The notes: generated by a model not told the origin, from the letters alone. DNA of 64,000 bases from Rhipicephalus microplus (GCF_043290135.1 NC_134710.1:316198116-316262115), one strand, 5' to 3'. Positions 1-11,690 are shown, counted from the stretch's first letter. Translations and numbers: made by a program.

Positions 1-245
1 CTGATATGCTAGATATCTCGCTATTTGTTGTATTCTGCAATTCACTAAGGGATTTCAGTGTCAATAATAGCACAGTATCGTTGGCGTAGATACCATATCT
101 TCATAACTGTAGTGCTGATGGGAGGTCATTAATGTACAGCGAAAACATTATTGATCCATGCAATATTGATCCAATTGTGATCCAATATTGATCCATGCGG
201 AACTCCAACTACAATAGTGGAATATTGGGAAGCATACCAGTCCAT
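1..245 (-). pseudogene. LINE reverse transcriptase remnant (CR1/Jockey-like), cut by window edge
   Basis: The minus strand reads as pieces of a non-LTR retrotransposon RT. It has VGVPHGSI near 215-195 (the usual GVPQGSxL motif), then YINDLPSAL near 140-110 and a degenerate catalytic box YAND near 90-80, where YADD is expected. The YINDLP box and the spacing to the catalytic box fit Jockey/CR1-type RTs. Frames change between the motifs, a stop follows INDLPSALQL, and the second catalytic Asp is changed, so the copy is dead. A local duplication of 'gatccaatattgatccatg' near 165-205 has disturbed the stretch between the two motifs. The rest of the element lies outside the window. Confidence 0.6.
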
Positions 246-261
246 TCTTACGTATTGTTTT

Positions 262-735
262 AGGGGCGAAGCTCCTTAGGGCGTGGGCTGTGCGTCCCCT
301 GTAGCCTGTATGTAGCCACCTCTAGTTTAGTTCTTGCAGTGTTCACTAGATGGCGGTACCGTCCCCTGTATGTAGCCACCTCTAGTTTAGTTCTTGCAGT
401 GTTCACTAGATGGCGGTACCGTTTCCTGTATGTAGCCACCTCTTGTTTAGTTCTTGTAGTGTTTACTAGATGGTGGTACTTGTAGCTGATGATGAAAAGA
501 TGCAAGATGTTATAAACTAGAAAGCGGTACTTGTAGTTGATGAAAGACGCGAGATCTTATAAAATAGGAATGATGTCACATATGGCGCGTGTCATTGGTT
601 GAAGGCAATCGTTCGATTTAGTGCGGCGACGTACGCTAGGGGGAGCGATGTAATAAAATCGAGTGGGCAAAATGTACAGAGGATTCATGGTTTACCAGGT
701 TTACCTCCGGAGCTTCGCCCACTCATCATCATTCA
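262..735. repeat. Interspersed repeat with GGGGCGAAGCTCC / GGAGCTTCGCCC ends
   Basis: The stretch opens with aggggcgaagctcctta and closes with ggagcttcgcccactcatcatcattcac, so its ends are short inverted copies of each other. Both end sequences recur at 23561 and near 23766, and the first recurs inverted at 24100-24122. This is therefore a dispersed family rather than chance. The interior carries a tandem array (301-480) and a second diverged pair of about 50 bp (475-575). No transposase is visible. A non-autonomous DNA element is the simplest reading. An open frame at 599-889 shows no recognisable domain. Confidence 0.55.
301..480. repeat. Three tandem copies of a 60-bp unit
   Basis: Three consecutive 60-bp blocks (301-360, 361-420, 421-480) share tgtagccacctct, agttct and cactagatgg at the same offsets. 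The first two are almost identical and the third has about seven changes. The 60-bp period keeps one frame open on the minus strand, which explains an 81-codon open frame there that I do not regard as a gene. Confidence 0.9.
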
Positions 736-1238
736 CTTCGTGGATATGGCGGAATTTTTTGACCATTTAGGCAGCTTGAAGAAAGGTTCATTGAAAAAGG
801 TTATTGAAGCTTCGCTAAAGCCATACATTCGCAATTTTTTTTACAAGTATCGAATGACAGACCGGGTCGAACGCTTTTTTTTTAATTAAAAAATATTCCT
901 ACGGCAAACTCGTTCTTGTGTAAAGCTGTGTATATATTCTGAGTTAGTTTTAACACTGCTGATTACATTGATCTATCAGTTCTGAATCCGTGTTGAGATT
1001 CTGTTAGAAGCTTGTTTTCGTTTAGGTACTGCTCTTCCTCGCGACCCTCAGCCATAGTTCGTAGCTGTTAACAGGTAACCTTCCGTCACTATAACTGGCC
1101 ATCAGGTCTCGGTGGATCCAACCCAGCGGCATTTTTGTCACTTAATATAAACAGGAACATCAACTACGCCTATTTGTTTTTTTACCCGCTCTGCCATCTT
1201 GCCCTCATCTTGCGTCTGGCTTTTTCCTTTTCACCACA
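736..1238. other. Unassigned intergenic stretch
   Basis: I see no domain, RNA or repeat here. It is moderately AT-rich with short T runs. Confidence 0.5.
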
Positions 1239-1252
1239 CTTTGTGTGGTTCT

Positions 1253-1496
1253 AAATAATAATAATTGCTGGCATTGAACGTCCCGAAAACCACCATATGA
1301 TTATGAGAGTCCGTAGTGGAGGGCTCCGGAAATATTGGCCAGCTAGGGTTCTTTAACGTGCACCCAAATCTAAGCACACGGGCTTCAAGCCTTTTCGCTT
1401 CCATCGTAAGTACGGCCGCCGTGCCAGGGATTCGAAGCCGCGACCATGGCGGGTCAGCAGCTGATTGCCTTAGCCACTGGACCACCGTGGTGGGTC
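1253..1496 (-). mobile_element. tRNA-derived SINE (Ruka-like), full length, with 14-bp target duplication
   Basis: Read on the minus strand, the element begins with a tRNA-like head (gtggtccagtggctaagg, box A type; ggcttcgaatccctgg, box B type). It continues through gtgcttagatttgggtgcac and tttccggagccctccactacgg and ends in an ATT-rich tail. The same body recurs at 10226-10361, 43608-43852 and, diverged, at 18740-18800 and 63531-63740. The flanks carry a perfect duplication, ctttgtgtggttct, at 1239-1252 and 1497-1510. SINEs of this structure are known in ixodid ticks as Ruka. They have no protein and depend on a LINE for movement. Confidence 0.9.
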
Positions 1497-1705
1497 CTTT
1501 GTGTGGTTCTTATATTTTCAAGTTTATTCATTATTGTTCGAGGTAATGCTTGATATGTAGAGGTGACAAAAATGTTATCGTTTCACACTTTCCACTCTGG
1601 CGAAAGCGCTAATTTTCCGGTTGTGCGTTGAGCGTAAAAATCGTATGCGTATCACCGCATAGCTTTATATGCGCAAGATTTCCTAGCGAACTTCGGCGAC
1701 TTTGA

Positions 1706-1921
<216 letters not shown>

Positions 1922-1984
1922 TTAGCCGCCTACGACTTTTAGCTCTCCTGGCCGTTTCGATGATGGGATCTATACCAAAATTTT

Positions 1985-2227
1985 ACGGCATAACATGACT
2001 ATATGACGAGCGTAATTGGCAAGTCATAACATGAAAATCATGACATGTATGTCATGAATGTTGAAATTTATATGCCATGGTCTTGCTGCTCTTGCCATGG
2101 TTTTGTTCAGATGACATATTGAAAACTGGTATGGTATGACACGGACTGCATGGCGAACACAAATGGCACGCCCTAACGTTAAAATCATGACAAGCGTGTC
2201 ATGTAAGAACATGACTGCATGCCAAGC
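1985..2227. repeat. Left part of a ~147-bp satellite array, diverged
   Basis: It shares blocks such as atcatgaca, gcgtgtcatgtaa and aacatgactgcatgcc with the array to the right of the solo LTR. The final block (2185-2227) matches the end of a satellite unit and is cut by the LTR at 2228. The earlier part is strongly diverged. Confidence 0.65.
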
Positions 2228-3214
2228 TGTCACAAACGGCTGCACTTTTCCTCTCGCCCGCGCGCCCCATCGTCCAAGGAAGGGTGCTTTTGTGTTGGGA
2301 ATACGACATCCGGCGACCAACGACGCAGTGATGGCGCCGCCACGTCTTCCCTACACCAGTGCCGAAAGGGGCACTCATGTGATCTACAAAAAAAGAAAAG
2401 ACCTCGAGATGGGACGGGAGCACGCGTACGCCGCGAAAAAGTTTGGACTGCATCTGAATCGGTAGTTGAGGTGCAACCAGCAAGAAGCGCGGTCGTCGGT
2501 GTCGCGAGGTTTCGCGTAGGCGACGAGCATGGAGTGACCCGCGCAACGTGTTAAGACGGCTGCAATACCGGGCACCCTCGTCGTCTACTAAGCTGGCGAG
2601 ATCTTCAGCGGCACCCGTCAACTCACCAAAGTGTACCAAGAGCTGGCCTGATCCGTATGGAACTTTTTATCGTGTTTTTTTTTCAACTGCTATTTTATTA
2701 CCACCAGCTTTTCCATAATTGTAGTTGTGTGCACTGCGTCACACGTAGCAATTCAGAAGCGCGACCATGATACTTTCATAATAATTTCTTTGTATCTCTT
2801 TTTCATTTCCATCACGTCATTATTTTATTAACATTTCACGTAATTGTGTGTTGTTTGTTGATGTTGTAGTGTTCTTTGAAAGCATTGTTTGTTATATAGC
2901 TGTTCTTTTCCATCGCGCGAACTTTTGTTGTTTCCGCTTAAGTTAATTTTTGTCACCTCCTTGGAATTGTCCTGGTTTTAATTAAATGCTTCTTTGTGTT
3001 TAATCTAACGTCCGTGCCTGCTCAAGAGTGCGTCGGTCAGGCCCATACATCACCACATGTGCAACCCCGCACGGGTCGACCGACCTGCAAATAAATTTGA
3101 GATGTACCACTTCGAGGCGTTTCCGACGTCGCAGGCGGGAGCGTTAAGTGGAAGCCTGCGAGTCTGCCGCACGTCCATATCAGATCGGCGGGGCCTCACC
3201 CGAAGTGTGTGACA
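2228..3214. mobile_element. Solo LTR (987 bp) inserted in the satellite
   Basis: It starts TGTCACA and ends TGTGACA, a TG...CA pair with short inverted ends. The left flank is caagc (2223-2227) and the right flank cacgc (3215-3219), a 5-bp duplication with one mismatch. Satellite sequence stops at the left border and resumes in register at the right, which argues independently for an insertion. The interior is GC-rich on the left and T-rich on the right, with aataaa near 3090. A 146-codon minus-strand frame at 2199-2639 crosses the border and shows no domain. No internal retroviral-type genes remain, as expected after LTR-LTR recombination. Confidence 0.75.
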
Positions 3215-4180
3215 CACGCTCATGATGCACTAGCGGTCTTTTCGCTAGCTTCACATACACCAAGTTTGGTATTGCGGGACGTGAATAGATGACGAAGTTA
3301 TATGACTGGTGCAAACACGATAATTTTGTCATGCGTTTCATGTAAAAACATGACTATATGCCACGCTCACGATGCGCTAGCGGAAGTTTCGCTAGCTTCA
3401 CATATATCAAACGTGGTATTACGTGATGTGAATTGACAACGAAGTTATAAATGACACGTCCAAACATGATAATCATGGTATGCGTGTCATGTAAAACATG
3501 GCTACACGCTACGCTCATAGAGCACTCGCGGCCGCTTCGCTAGCTTCATATATACCAAATTTGGTATCACGTGACGTGATTGGACAACAAAGATAAGTGA
3601 CACATCCAGACATGATAATCAAGATATTCGTGTTATGTAAAGCATTGCTACATGCTACGCTCATGACGCAGTTCCGGCTGTTTCGCTACCTTCACACTTA
3701 CCAAATTTGGTATTTCGTCACGTGAATAGATGGCGAAGGTAAATGACTGGTGCAAACATGATAATCATGACATGCGTATTTTGTGAGAACATGTCTACAT
3801 AGCACGCTCATGATGCGCTCGCGGACGTTTCTCTAGCTTCGCATTTACCAAATTTGGTATTACGTAATGTGAATGGACGACAAATGTACGTGACGCATCC
3901 AAACATGATAATCAAGATGTTCGTGTCATGTAAAACATGGCTACATGCTACGCTCATAGCGTGCTCGCGGCCGTTTCGCTAGCTTCACATATACCAAATT
4001 CGGTATTACGTGACGTGGATGGACGACGAACACAAATGCCAGGTGCAAACATGGTAATCGTGACATGGAGGCCATGTACGGCATAATTGTCATGCCTAAT
4101 GGTCATTGCTGGGCCTGGTATTCCAAACGTTAGTGGTGCCATCGTTACGCGACTATAAATACCATACTTGCATCTTAACC
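3215..4180. repeat. Tandem satellite, about 147-bp period, six units
   Basis: The anchor cgctca recurs at 3217, 3364, 3512, 3658, 3805 and 3951, giving steps of 147, 148, 146, 147 and 146 bp. Each unit carries gctagcttcaca (or a variant), accaaatttggtatta, a cgtgaatgga-like block, catgataatcatga and gtgtcatgtaaaacatg. Units are perhaps 75-85% alike by eye. Units 1 and 4 share actggtgcaaaca, and units 3 and 5 share atgataatcaagat, which hints at a higher-order pattern. The last unit fades near 4100-4180. Confidence 0.9.
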
Positions 4181-4879
4181 AGGTACCTGAGTGCGTATAA
4201 CATTTCCACTTGTGTTTACTGTGTACTATGCGCCTTGTAAAATTGCGGTGATATTAAAGTGACATATCAATCTTTCTCATTCGTGCTTCGCATACCATCG
4301 GTTCCCACTGTACATAGGATCTGCCATTTTTTTTCCTTCCAGACTTCATGCTCGTTGGGAGAAAAAGTTTTAGTTCTTTTTCGAACAGTTTGTCCGTATA
4401 CCCGAGAGAGGAAGAAAAAAAAAGAATAATTATAGGAATATGGAACAAGTTACTTTCGTTTCGCAAAACTCTGAGGCGTAGCAAGTTTAAACGTAACTCC
4501 TGCCTCCACCTCCATTAAAAAAGGTTATGATATTGTCTGCCTAATTATATGTCCCTACAACTCAGCCGGAAGCAGTCTGCTGCTTTTATCACAAAGCTTA
4601 ACTTTGAATGTCTTACTTTCAGTTACATTCCAACTATCATATACGTCTCAAGGAACTTATTGGATTGTCACAAGTTTTAAATCCCCAAGCCGCTTAGCAG
4701 ACTACAACAATATGTTAGCTTGGTTGATCTGCAGCGTCTCTTATAGAAACGATACTACCACTTAATGTTCTAATTCTCCCTTTGATAAAAAAACATATTG
4801 GGGGTGAGGGACAGGGCTTCGTTGCTTGAGTGTGCTCCAGCTCAATCAGTGATACAAGGGAGAGAGGAGGGCACATTTT
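4181..4879. other. Unassigned AT-rich stretch
   Basis: There is no recognisable gene. A 76-codon minus-strand frame at 4254-4484 has no domain I know. Confidence 0.5.
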
Positions 4880-5033
4880 ATGTATGTATGTATGTATGTA
4901 TGTATGTATGTATGTATGTATGTATGTATGTATGTATGTATGTATGTATGTATGTATGTATGTATGTATGTATGTATGTATGTATGTATGTATGTATGTA
5001 TGTATGTATGTATGTATGTATGTATGTATGTAT
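4880..5033. repeat. (ATGT)n microsatellite, about 154 bp
   Basis: This is an uninterrupted tatg/atgt run. It keeps frames open on both strands, giving YVCM and YIHT poly-repeat translations that are not genes. Confidence 0.97.
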
Positions 5034-6701
5034 GAAGAACTCATCCTTTCAGCAAGGGAGTGGGGGCAAATATCTACCCCCTTCTCCGTAAATTTCAGTA
5101 GAGAAGCTCACCTCGTGTAGCTCGTGCGCCAAAGACATTGCGGTTATTTTCTGGTTTCTTTTGAAGTGAAAACATCTTAACGTTCTTATTCAGTGTCGAT
5201 TGGTACCAAGATAACTTTTCGACCTTTTTGCGTGCATGAATTTTTTTTCTGGTTCAATTATAGTTTGATACTGTATGGCTGTTGCTCTCATTTACCTTTT
5301 TATGTTAGGTTTTGACGATTTGCCTTTTGTATACTTACTTCCGGTACAGTTAATAGTGTAGCTCATAAGATATGTCTCCCTGTTCAAAAACTAAGTAGCG
5401 TCGCATGCATTGAGACTGGCGAATAAAGCAAGCTTATGGTTTCGCGCCATCTACTTGTGCTTCAACGCACGAGACCTTGTCTGTTGGCTCTCTTTTCCGC
5501 TCGATGCCAGCACCTCCGCAGTTCTCCTAGCACACGCCTCTTTTCTTAAAGCCCATTTTTTTAGCGTTACTTTACGAATCAGTTTCAGGCACTGGTAGGG
5601 CTACGGGGAAGAACGCCTGCTTGCCATGCAGAAAGCCTCAGCTCTTTTCTCACCCGGAACAAATAATTCATTAGTTATTTACGTCTATTTCTAGTTTTCC
5701 TTCACATACAACACATCTTTTCATTCGCAAAATGAACGCAGTAAAGCCACAGAACACCTACCGGTTTGTTGTTGCAGGTGAAGGGCTCGCGGTTGGTTCG
5801 CGCTGCTCGCTTCCTCTGGTATTTTTTTTTTCGTTGCTAAATCGCGCTTCGCGTCTGTAATTATCGCCAGGTGACCTAGCTGGCCTCGACTGGCAAAAAC
5901 AACGTCAATCAAGTAAGGTTTGCATCGTTTATTGCGAGTGTCCAAGCCGGTACAACTAATGCATACGGTCAGGTCCGAACAAAACAAGTCACTCATACAT
6001 ATCGAAAGATTTCAACCCATGTGTAAAGACTCTTGAAAGCTAACAAGCATATGCATATAGCTGAACATCGAGATCGCTGAATGAACGTCGCTCTCATTGT
6101 GTTGCGGCGGTCGAGTTTAATAGCGTGGCTTCAGGACAAGGGTCCGATTCTGCCGTCAGATGCGGCGCTTGTCCTGTAGTGTTGATCTTAAAGTGAAGTG
6201 AATGCATGATGTGGAAACGGGAAGGAAGCTTGCACATTGCCGATAGATAGCTCGCGCAGTGAGCAATGTTGTTTTGCTAAATTTGTTAAATAAGCAATTG
6301 CGGATGTGTGCAGTTCTGAATTTTTCTCGTTCTGCAATACTACATTGAGTACTTCGCAATTGTGCAATGTCGCGTTGTGTCGACAGGGTAGGCACTAGTT
6401 TTAATTCTCAGCCGTGAGCCCATATCATAGGTAATATGTATTGAGGTGATTTGCCTGAAAAATATTTCAGGTTTGCTACATGTATTGTTAGAGTTAAGTT
6501 ACACAGTTACTACAGCTAAAATTTCTCGTCGCAGGTAATGACTGGTCTGCCGAGTATGCAGTGAACATGTATGCCAAAGGAACACTTATGAGGTGTGTGC
6601 TTAGAGATCGAAAAGGCCGAATTCTGAGAACATAAGCATTAGGCATGCAGTGTACAATTTTGTTGTTTGTACATCTTTGTCGGTGCTCTTACAGCACAAC
6701 A

Positions 6702-6729
6702 AGGTTGTGCTCAGCCCTGAGCACAACCT
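6702..6729. repeat. Perfect 13-bp inverted repeat with 2-nt loop
   Basis: aggttgtgctcag and ctgagcacaacct are exact reverse complements separated by cc. There is no T-run that would make it a Pol III stop and no flanking duplication. It could be the core of a decayed foldback element. Confidence 0.8.
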
Positions 6730-8094
6730 CTTTTTTGCATAGACATATCGATAAAACTTGAGCACTCTCTTGCAAGCAAACACTTCTGAAATCAATTGGT
6801 GGTACATGATGTGAATCTGTCCAAATACTGGAGCAGTAAAGGTCACATTTATTACACACTTGTTATTGTGTTTACTTTTTCAGTACACTTGTGCTTGAAA
6901 GCTGAAGTTGTTTTCTTTGTGCTACATTTAGAGGTTAGGACTTCAAATACGTACTATTTTGCAGTGTGGCTGTGGATAAGTCGAGATCATCGGTACGTTT
7001 CAACTACCTGTGTGATTTCTTAGATTTTTTTTCATGACGGTAGTGCACAGAATTTCACTTCATTGTGGTAGACACTATAGTCATGACAACTTAATTTAAA
7101 CAGAAGCAGATGTGCTCAAAGAAATCTGAGACGTTTCTCTGCTATATAAAAAAAAACAGTACTACATCCAATGAACACAATCTTGCTCTTCACGACAGCA
7201 TTCACGTCTTTGAGGAAGCTGTGCTGCAAGTGCTCATCACCTTTTATTATTTTAGGAGCACATTGAATATATGTGCAAAGCTAAAGCAATTGAGTGCAGC
7301 CCTATGAGCTTTGGCACATCTCTTTCTAAACTTGTATGAGCCAAACACAGTTAATTAAGACAAAACAGTTATGGGGGCTTTTCGTAAACTGTCACAAGGC
7401 CCAACTAAATGTCGGAAAGCCTGTTAATGCCCCTCACGGCGGGGGTGTTCATTTAGTAATGCAATTAATAATTTCCGATGATTCACATGCCAACTATGAA
7501 TTGATCGTAGGTTGTACAGTAGTGGGTAAATTTAGATTGACTCTGGCTTCCAGGGGTTAAAACAAATGACATCGTAGCCTCACAGGAGACAAGACTGCTT
7601 GTCGAAACATTTCCTCTGACACCGCATGTTCATAGACTTTTCAAATTTTCAAGCTTCCATCTTTTAAGAGCCAGTTTAGTTCACCTGCACCAATGGGAAC
7701 TGGTTCACAGCTGTGCACGAGAAGTTCAGAACTTGTGCAGCATGAGTTCCGCAGTGCGGTATCACAAGTGAATGACAAGGTGCCAACAAGGTGGAATCCT
7801 TACTTTTTGTTTCCTTGATTTAATGAGGAAGAAACATCTTGGCAAAACACGCTGCGTTTGTAGAGGTGGGTACAATACCTACGTCTTATGCTATATTGTT
7901 TGTTAAACTGTGCGTGGGGCTGCACCAAACAAGCGCCGTCAGTGCAAGAGGTACAGGAAAATCATGAACTAGTTTTGGTGCTGTATTTCTCCTGCGCTTT
8001 TTGAATTTAATGGCATGGTTAAAAGAGGCCATCACTGCACCACTGAAAAGAATGGCGAGGTGCAGCACTTTGTAAAATGGATCATGTGGTGCAG

Positions 8095-8165
8095 GCGAAT
8101 CGAACAAACCCTTAAGCACACCCACATCGAAATATGGCCACTGTGGCTGGGATCAAACCTGTGTT
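8095..8165 (-). mobile_element. Degenerate tRNA-SINE fragment
   Basis: The minus strand reads ggtttgatcccagcc (box B-like), then acagtggccatatttcgatg and gtgggtgtgctta. This resembles the segment just after the box B of the Ruka-like SINE (gcggcggctgcatttccgatgg...gtgtgctcag). The head and tail are lost. Confidence 0.4.
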
Positions 8166-9904
8166 GTTGAGTTCAGTAGTACCACACAATCTATCTAATA
8201 GTGTTACAGTTTCAACGTTATTTAAGTGTAGATCCCATGCCACGGTAGACAGCTAATGCTTCTGGGCAATCTAAATCACCCCTCTACGATATGCGCGGTA
8301 AAGCATTCACAAATACAGCATTGCGTGTGTGAGGTTCGAGATAACCTGTTGTGGTGTACATTCAGATGTTGAACGTGCTTGCAGAGTGGACATTCGGGGG
8401 TAGTCATCTTGTCGTTGCATGGCAGTCTGGAAAAACAAGTAACATCACCAGATATCAATGCATGAAATTTTCCAAAATAAACAAATAAACTCAGTTAGCT
8501 AGGAAACAACAGTATTTTATACATATATGTAATAGTACCTCATAACACGTGTATCACTCAGGGCTACTTCTTCACAAGACATGTCATGTAGCAGGTTCCT
8601 TGCCCATTGTACACAGCTGCTTCCATGTCAGGTGGGCCAGGAGGCTGTGGCAGAAAAAGAAGTATTTCTAATGTGACACTTTCTTTGTCACACTATAGCA
8701 AAACCACACACATAATTATGTGATGTTTTTCAAACGCGATTGCGGTAAACTATCAACTCGTAAGTTTTTTGCACTAATATATGGGCTAGCTACGATGACA
8801 CATGCGAGGCGATAGTGATATATTTGCCTTCTTTCATCGCAACGGCCTGGTTGGTGTCACCTGGCGATAGAATTTTAGAATTAACGAGTCAGCGACTCGT
8901 TCCCACGTGAAGTCATCCCGCAAGTAACACGCGTTTTTCCGTTGACAGATTGAGATGTTAAAAATTTTAAAATTTAATATTGCAATGCGCTGCCACCGTG
9001 TCATGCCTACGCAGTCATTGGCAAAAAAACTACATATGTTGAAATGAACCAACTAGCCCAGCAAGCAACCGTCCTTAAAAAACTGAAGTGCTTTCTACTC
9101 ACCGGCCCGGACTTTTAACGGGTGTTCATACGATGAAAGCTTCAGCGGTAGCTTCATTCGCCGGAAGTCACTTGAATTCCCTTCGCGAAAGCATTTGAAC
9201 GAGTCGAAATAAACAGAACGAGAAAGAGTGTGTTGGTCAGCAGAGGCTCAAAATATTTACAGTGAAACGAAACAGTCCAAGACACATCAGAACGCACCGC
9301 GAGCCGTTAGCTGCCGTCGTTAACGTTGGCGGCCGTATATTTTGAAAACAGGATAATGATGTCGATAGGCTGCTGCTGACCTCGAGTCAGCTGGAGCAAA
9401 AACTATTACAAAAAACTGATGACGCAGCACATGTTTAAGAAAAACTACTTGCTATAAAACCAAGTTGTTTTTTATGCGTAACGAAACGCAAAAATGTAGT
9501 ATTGGATCATTTTAGACTTGAAACTTGGCCCCGACGAGGGCGTCCCTACAAAAAAGTGCAATAGCGCGAGTGACGAGAGAGGTTAGTAAATCCACTTTAG
9601 GTGTTTGAAGCAAAAACGTGCCGTGGTTGATTTTTTCGCCCCCTGTAGGTGATCACTTGAACTTGAGAGCTTCCGGGCCCTGGTAAAGCTTTCGTGTTTA
9701 TATAGAAAAGATCGTATTCGACGAACCATGCAAGAATAAGGACTATTGCACGATTATGTTCAAGAGTTTGGGACTTTGTGCCATCATAAACAATAACATT
9801 TTAACGTGACAGCGTTAAAGAGCTCACTTCACAGACATTCCAGCGTCGGTGTCGTTGGTTGTGAGAGAAGACTCGTTATCTCGTCTGTGACTGAAAAATC
9901 GAGA

Positions 9905-10115
9905 ACGGTGCGAATAGACGTCAGACTCTGCCCAGGCGGCTCTGCGAAAAACGCCGCCATCAGCGCCCCTATCGACGCGCCGGCCATATATGAGTAGTGA
10001 AAAATGAGCCGTCCGCAAGCGGACGTGCATAGGCCCTCCTTTTTCCTTGCCTTGAGGCGTGGTTTCCTGAAAATCAAGGACCTGGCAGGCTTCTTATTTC
10101 AATCCAACCTCGCTT
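9905..10115 (-). repeat. Unnamed repeat family, copy 1
   Basis: It shares about 200 bp with 16395-16685: tgcgaaaaacgc, catcagcgcccc, atcgacg.gccggccata, gccctcct, gcgtggtttcct and atttcaatccaa in the same order. On the minus strand the shared part is open and reads MAGASIGALMAAFFAEPPGQ, a glycine- and alanine-rich stretch. I do not recognise this peptide as a domain. Confidence 0.6.
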
Positions 10116-10225
10116 CAGAAAAGTAGGAAGCTCATCAAAACCAACTGTGAGTACAATGTGAAAGATCTTTCAGTTGATTCGGCGTACTGCAACTGGTACT
10201 TTAAGTGCAAGCGAGCATCGCAGCC

Positions 10226-10361
10226 CACGTGCTCAGATTTAGGTGCACGTGAAAGAACCCCAGGTGATCTGAATTTCCGGAGCCCTGCACTACGGCGTCT
10301 CTCATAATAATATGGTGGTTTTGGGGCTTTCAACCCCACATATCAATCAATAAATCAATCA
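10226..10361 (+). mobile_element. 5'-truncated Ruka-like SINE
   Basis: It matches the 3' two thirds of the SINE at 43608-43852: gtgctcagattt, aaagaaccccaggtg, tttccggagccct and ctacggcgtctctcataat, ending atatcaatcaataaatcaatc. The tRNA-like head is missing. Confidence 0.85.
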
Positions 10362-11499
10362 TCGAGTATCGCATGACATCGAGTTACAGGCAACCACTCC
10401 GGCGTTCATTCTGTAACACCTAAATGTGTTAAACTTGGGCATACACACGATGCCAAAACGATGAAGTGCATAGACGAGCAATCTATCTTACGATCAGTGC
10501 TACGAAGTTCACTTTATTCGGCACAAATATCCCTGGCGATTTTTGCCGTTGCAGTTGCATTATACTTCGATCTCTCGCTTCCTGTGCGTTGAACTGCTTT
10601 ATCACGCATACTAGAATGTTCTGTTTATGGTTGTCACCCGTTTGTATACCTATACTACAAACGTGGATGCATGCGTGTTCGCGATCGGTGTACAACAAAA
10701 TCCAAACCGAGGCATCCAAGATAGCTCCGGCAATTGCGGAGACCAACGTCAACAAAAAACTTTTATGGTTCTGATCATTTCGCGATTTAACTGCATGACG
10801 AGCTTGTTCACATTTTATAGATAAAGCCTGAACTGAGAGCCTTGAAAGCCCTCAGGCGTAATGCTGTGGAGCTTCAGGTTATCGGCAGTCGCGGCATGTG
10901 CGATGTTTATCGTCACCTGTCTACTGCAGCACGGTGCTCACCCCGGTCAGAGGCTCTGTGAAACTTCATAATCAAAGTTACTGCGGTTCCTCTTGATATC
11001 AAAGCTATTAAAAACAATAACAGGAGACCTACGTTATCATAATCTCTCACGCGAACGGCTGTAGACAACGCGAATGATTCGCTTACCCAACACAACCACC
11101 CATGTCTAGTGCTCTCGCCGTTGTGCTTCGCGAAAGGTGCGGAAAACAGTAAAACGAAGTCCTTAACGTCCGTAGAAATTCACAACCCAACTGTATACCG
11201 TCGGCAGGGGTCTTTTTTTCGTAGGGCGCGGAGCTGTTGCGTCTACTCATGTTTTCACTGTCGTTCTGGTGAGTGAACCAGCAAGCCCTTTATGGCGGTT
11301 CGGTGACACGCCTGACTAGCAAAGGATAACTTGTATATTTTTTTGGAAGAGTTCAATGCTCAAATACACCTAATATTTAGCTCAATCGCTGTTTTTTACG
11401 CTGTATTTGCACCTGGTTGCACAGCAAATCGTGCAAATGAGTCGGGCTTTGCACTACTCAAAACTGCGTCGACAGGTCGACAGGTGGCGCTGCGTGTCC
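10362..11499. other. Unassigned stretch
   Basis: I see no recognisable gene or repeat. Overlapping open frames on both strands near 10466-10824 are mutual shadows with no domain. Confidence 0.5.
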
Positions 11500-11585
11500 G
11501 CAAACCTTGGTGGCTTGGTGGCGCTACCCACCGCCCGATCTAAAGGGTACAGCCATATCCATCCATCCATCTATCCATCCTCCGG
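11500..11585 (+). mobile_element. Extreme 3' end of the 31-34 kb LINE family
   Basis: ttggtggcgctacccacc, gcccgatctaaagggtacag and ccatatccatccatccat match 34748-34808 nearly base for base, including the CCAT-rich tail. The sequence upstream differs, so this is a severely 5'-truncated insertion. Confidence 0.8.
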
Positions 11586-11625
11586 AGTCAGACGTCTATA
11601 AAATATATAATGAAAATTTTGGTTC

Positions 11626-11690
11626 AAGTGCGAATCAAACTCAGATCGCCTGCGTAGCAAGCACGTCTTCTACCACCGACCCGCACAATC
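11626..11690 (-). mobile_element. tRNA-like SINE head (second family)
   Basis: The minus strand reads gggtcggtggtagaagacg (box A-like), gcttgctacgcaggc (anticodon-arm position) and gagtttgattcgc (box B-like). The same layout is seen on the plus strand at 20546-20605. It is too diverged to be a functional tRNA. Confidence 0.4.

Larger units (their letters stand above)
5040..9899. other. Long unassigned stretch
   Basis: I recognise no protein domain over nearly 5 kb. It holds only a perfect hairpin (6702-6729), a degenerate SINE-like piece (8095-8165) and two possible exon signals on the minus strand (8574-8643 and 9103-9157, discussed as a finding). It could be intron or intergenic DNA. Confidence 0.5.

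Noticed and set aside
301..480. Regular 60-bp repeats as a CRISPR-like array
   Set aside because: Units are directly adjacent with no unique spacers, and the genome is eukaryotic.
2199..2639. 146-codon minus-strand frame
   Set aside because: It crosses the border of the solo LTR and overlaps two other open frames of a GC-rich LTR. No domain was recognised.
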